Positions 5,302 to 5,468 of a stretch of 5,468 bases of DNA are shown one piece after another. The stretch lies in the NCBI GenBank assembly GCA_013330155.1, contig DUIU01000088.1, positions 1 to 5,468 on the forward strand. The letters run 5' to 3'. The notes under the pieces are model-generated. The model had not been told where the DNA came from, made no database searches, and worked only from the letters and a program-made list of their open reading frames with translations. This DNA is from Candidatus Poseidonia sp. GTDB taxonomy: Archaea > Thermoplasmatota > Poseidoniia > Poseidoniales > Poseidoniaceae. Within the stretch, counting starts at the first letter, position 1. Each line of letters begins with the position of its first letter. The translations under genes were made by a program, and so were the position numbers.

Positions 5302-5468
<167 letters not shown>

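Overview
The right edge of the window carries the 3' end of an archaeal 16S rRNA gene (minus strand). It contains the 1391 and 1492 universal primer regions, helix 45 with a GGAA loop, and an intact anti-Shine-Dalgarno end. The 16S is followed at once by a strong hairpin and a T-run, and then by an unrelated protein gene on the opposite strand, so no 23S gene follows it. An isolated 16S gene, moderate GC, several bacterial-type genes (LemA, TauE/SafE, thiolase) and leaderless-looking mRNAs fit the Thermoplasmatota. Marine Group II (Poseidoniales) is my best guess. This placement is inference from the 16S tail and gene content, not from a database comparison.

Layout, left to right. (1) A minus-strand pair, lemA (794-1369) followed by a TraB/PrgY-family gene (749 running off the left edge), 44 bp apart and probably co-transcribed. 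The TraB gene is open across the edge and reads without a stop for 249 codons. (2) A 119-bp divergent intergenic region with mirror-image promoter-like elements. (3) A plus-strand TauE/SafE (TSUP) permease, 1489-2307. Its 3' end overlaps by 11 bp the 3' end of (4) a minus-strand thiolase, 2297-3523. (5) A minus-strand unrecognised four-helix membrane protein, 3589-4200, separated from the thiolase by a 65-bp gap holding a perfect 9-bp dyad. (6) A divergent region of about 100 bp. (7) A plus-strand NAD kinase that resembles the mitochondrial NADK2 type, 4302-5180. (8) A convergent 120-bp spacer with the 16S terminator, then the 16S 3' end.

The genes do not form one obvious pathway. Two are metabolic: thiolase (acyl-CoA/acetoacetyl-CoA chemistry) and NAD kinase (NADPH supply). 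Four are or may be membrane proteins: TraB family, LemA, TauE/SafE and the 4-TM protein. This looks like a mostly ordinary chromosomal stretch. I see no CRISPR array, insertion sequence, tRNA, phage gene or recognisable defence system, and no gene-free stretch longer than 300 bases. The points most worth a second look are the stand-alone 16S with its own hairpin/T-run terminator, the NADK2-like NAD kinase in an archaeon, and two mutually exclusive hairpins over the ribosome binding site of the TauE/SafE gene.
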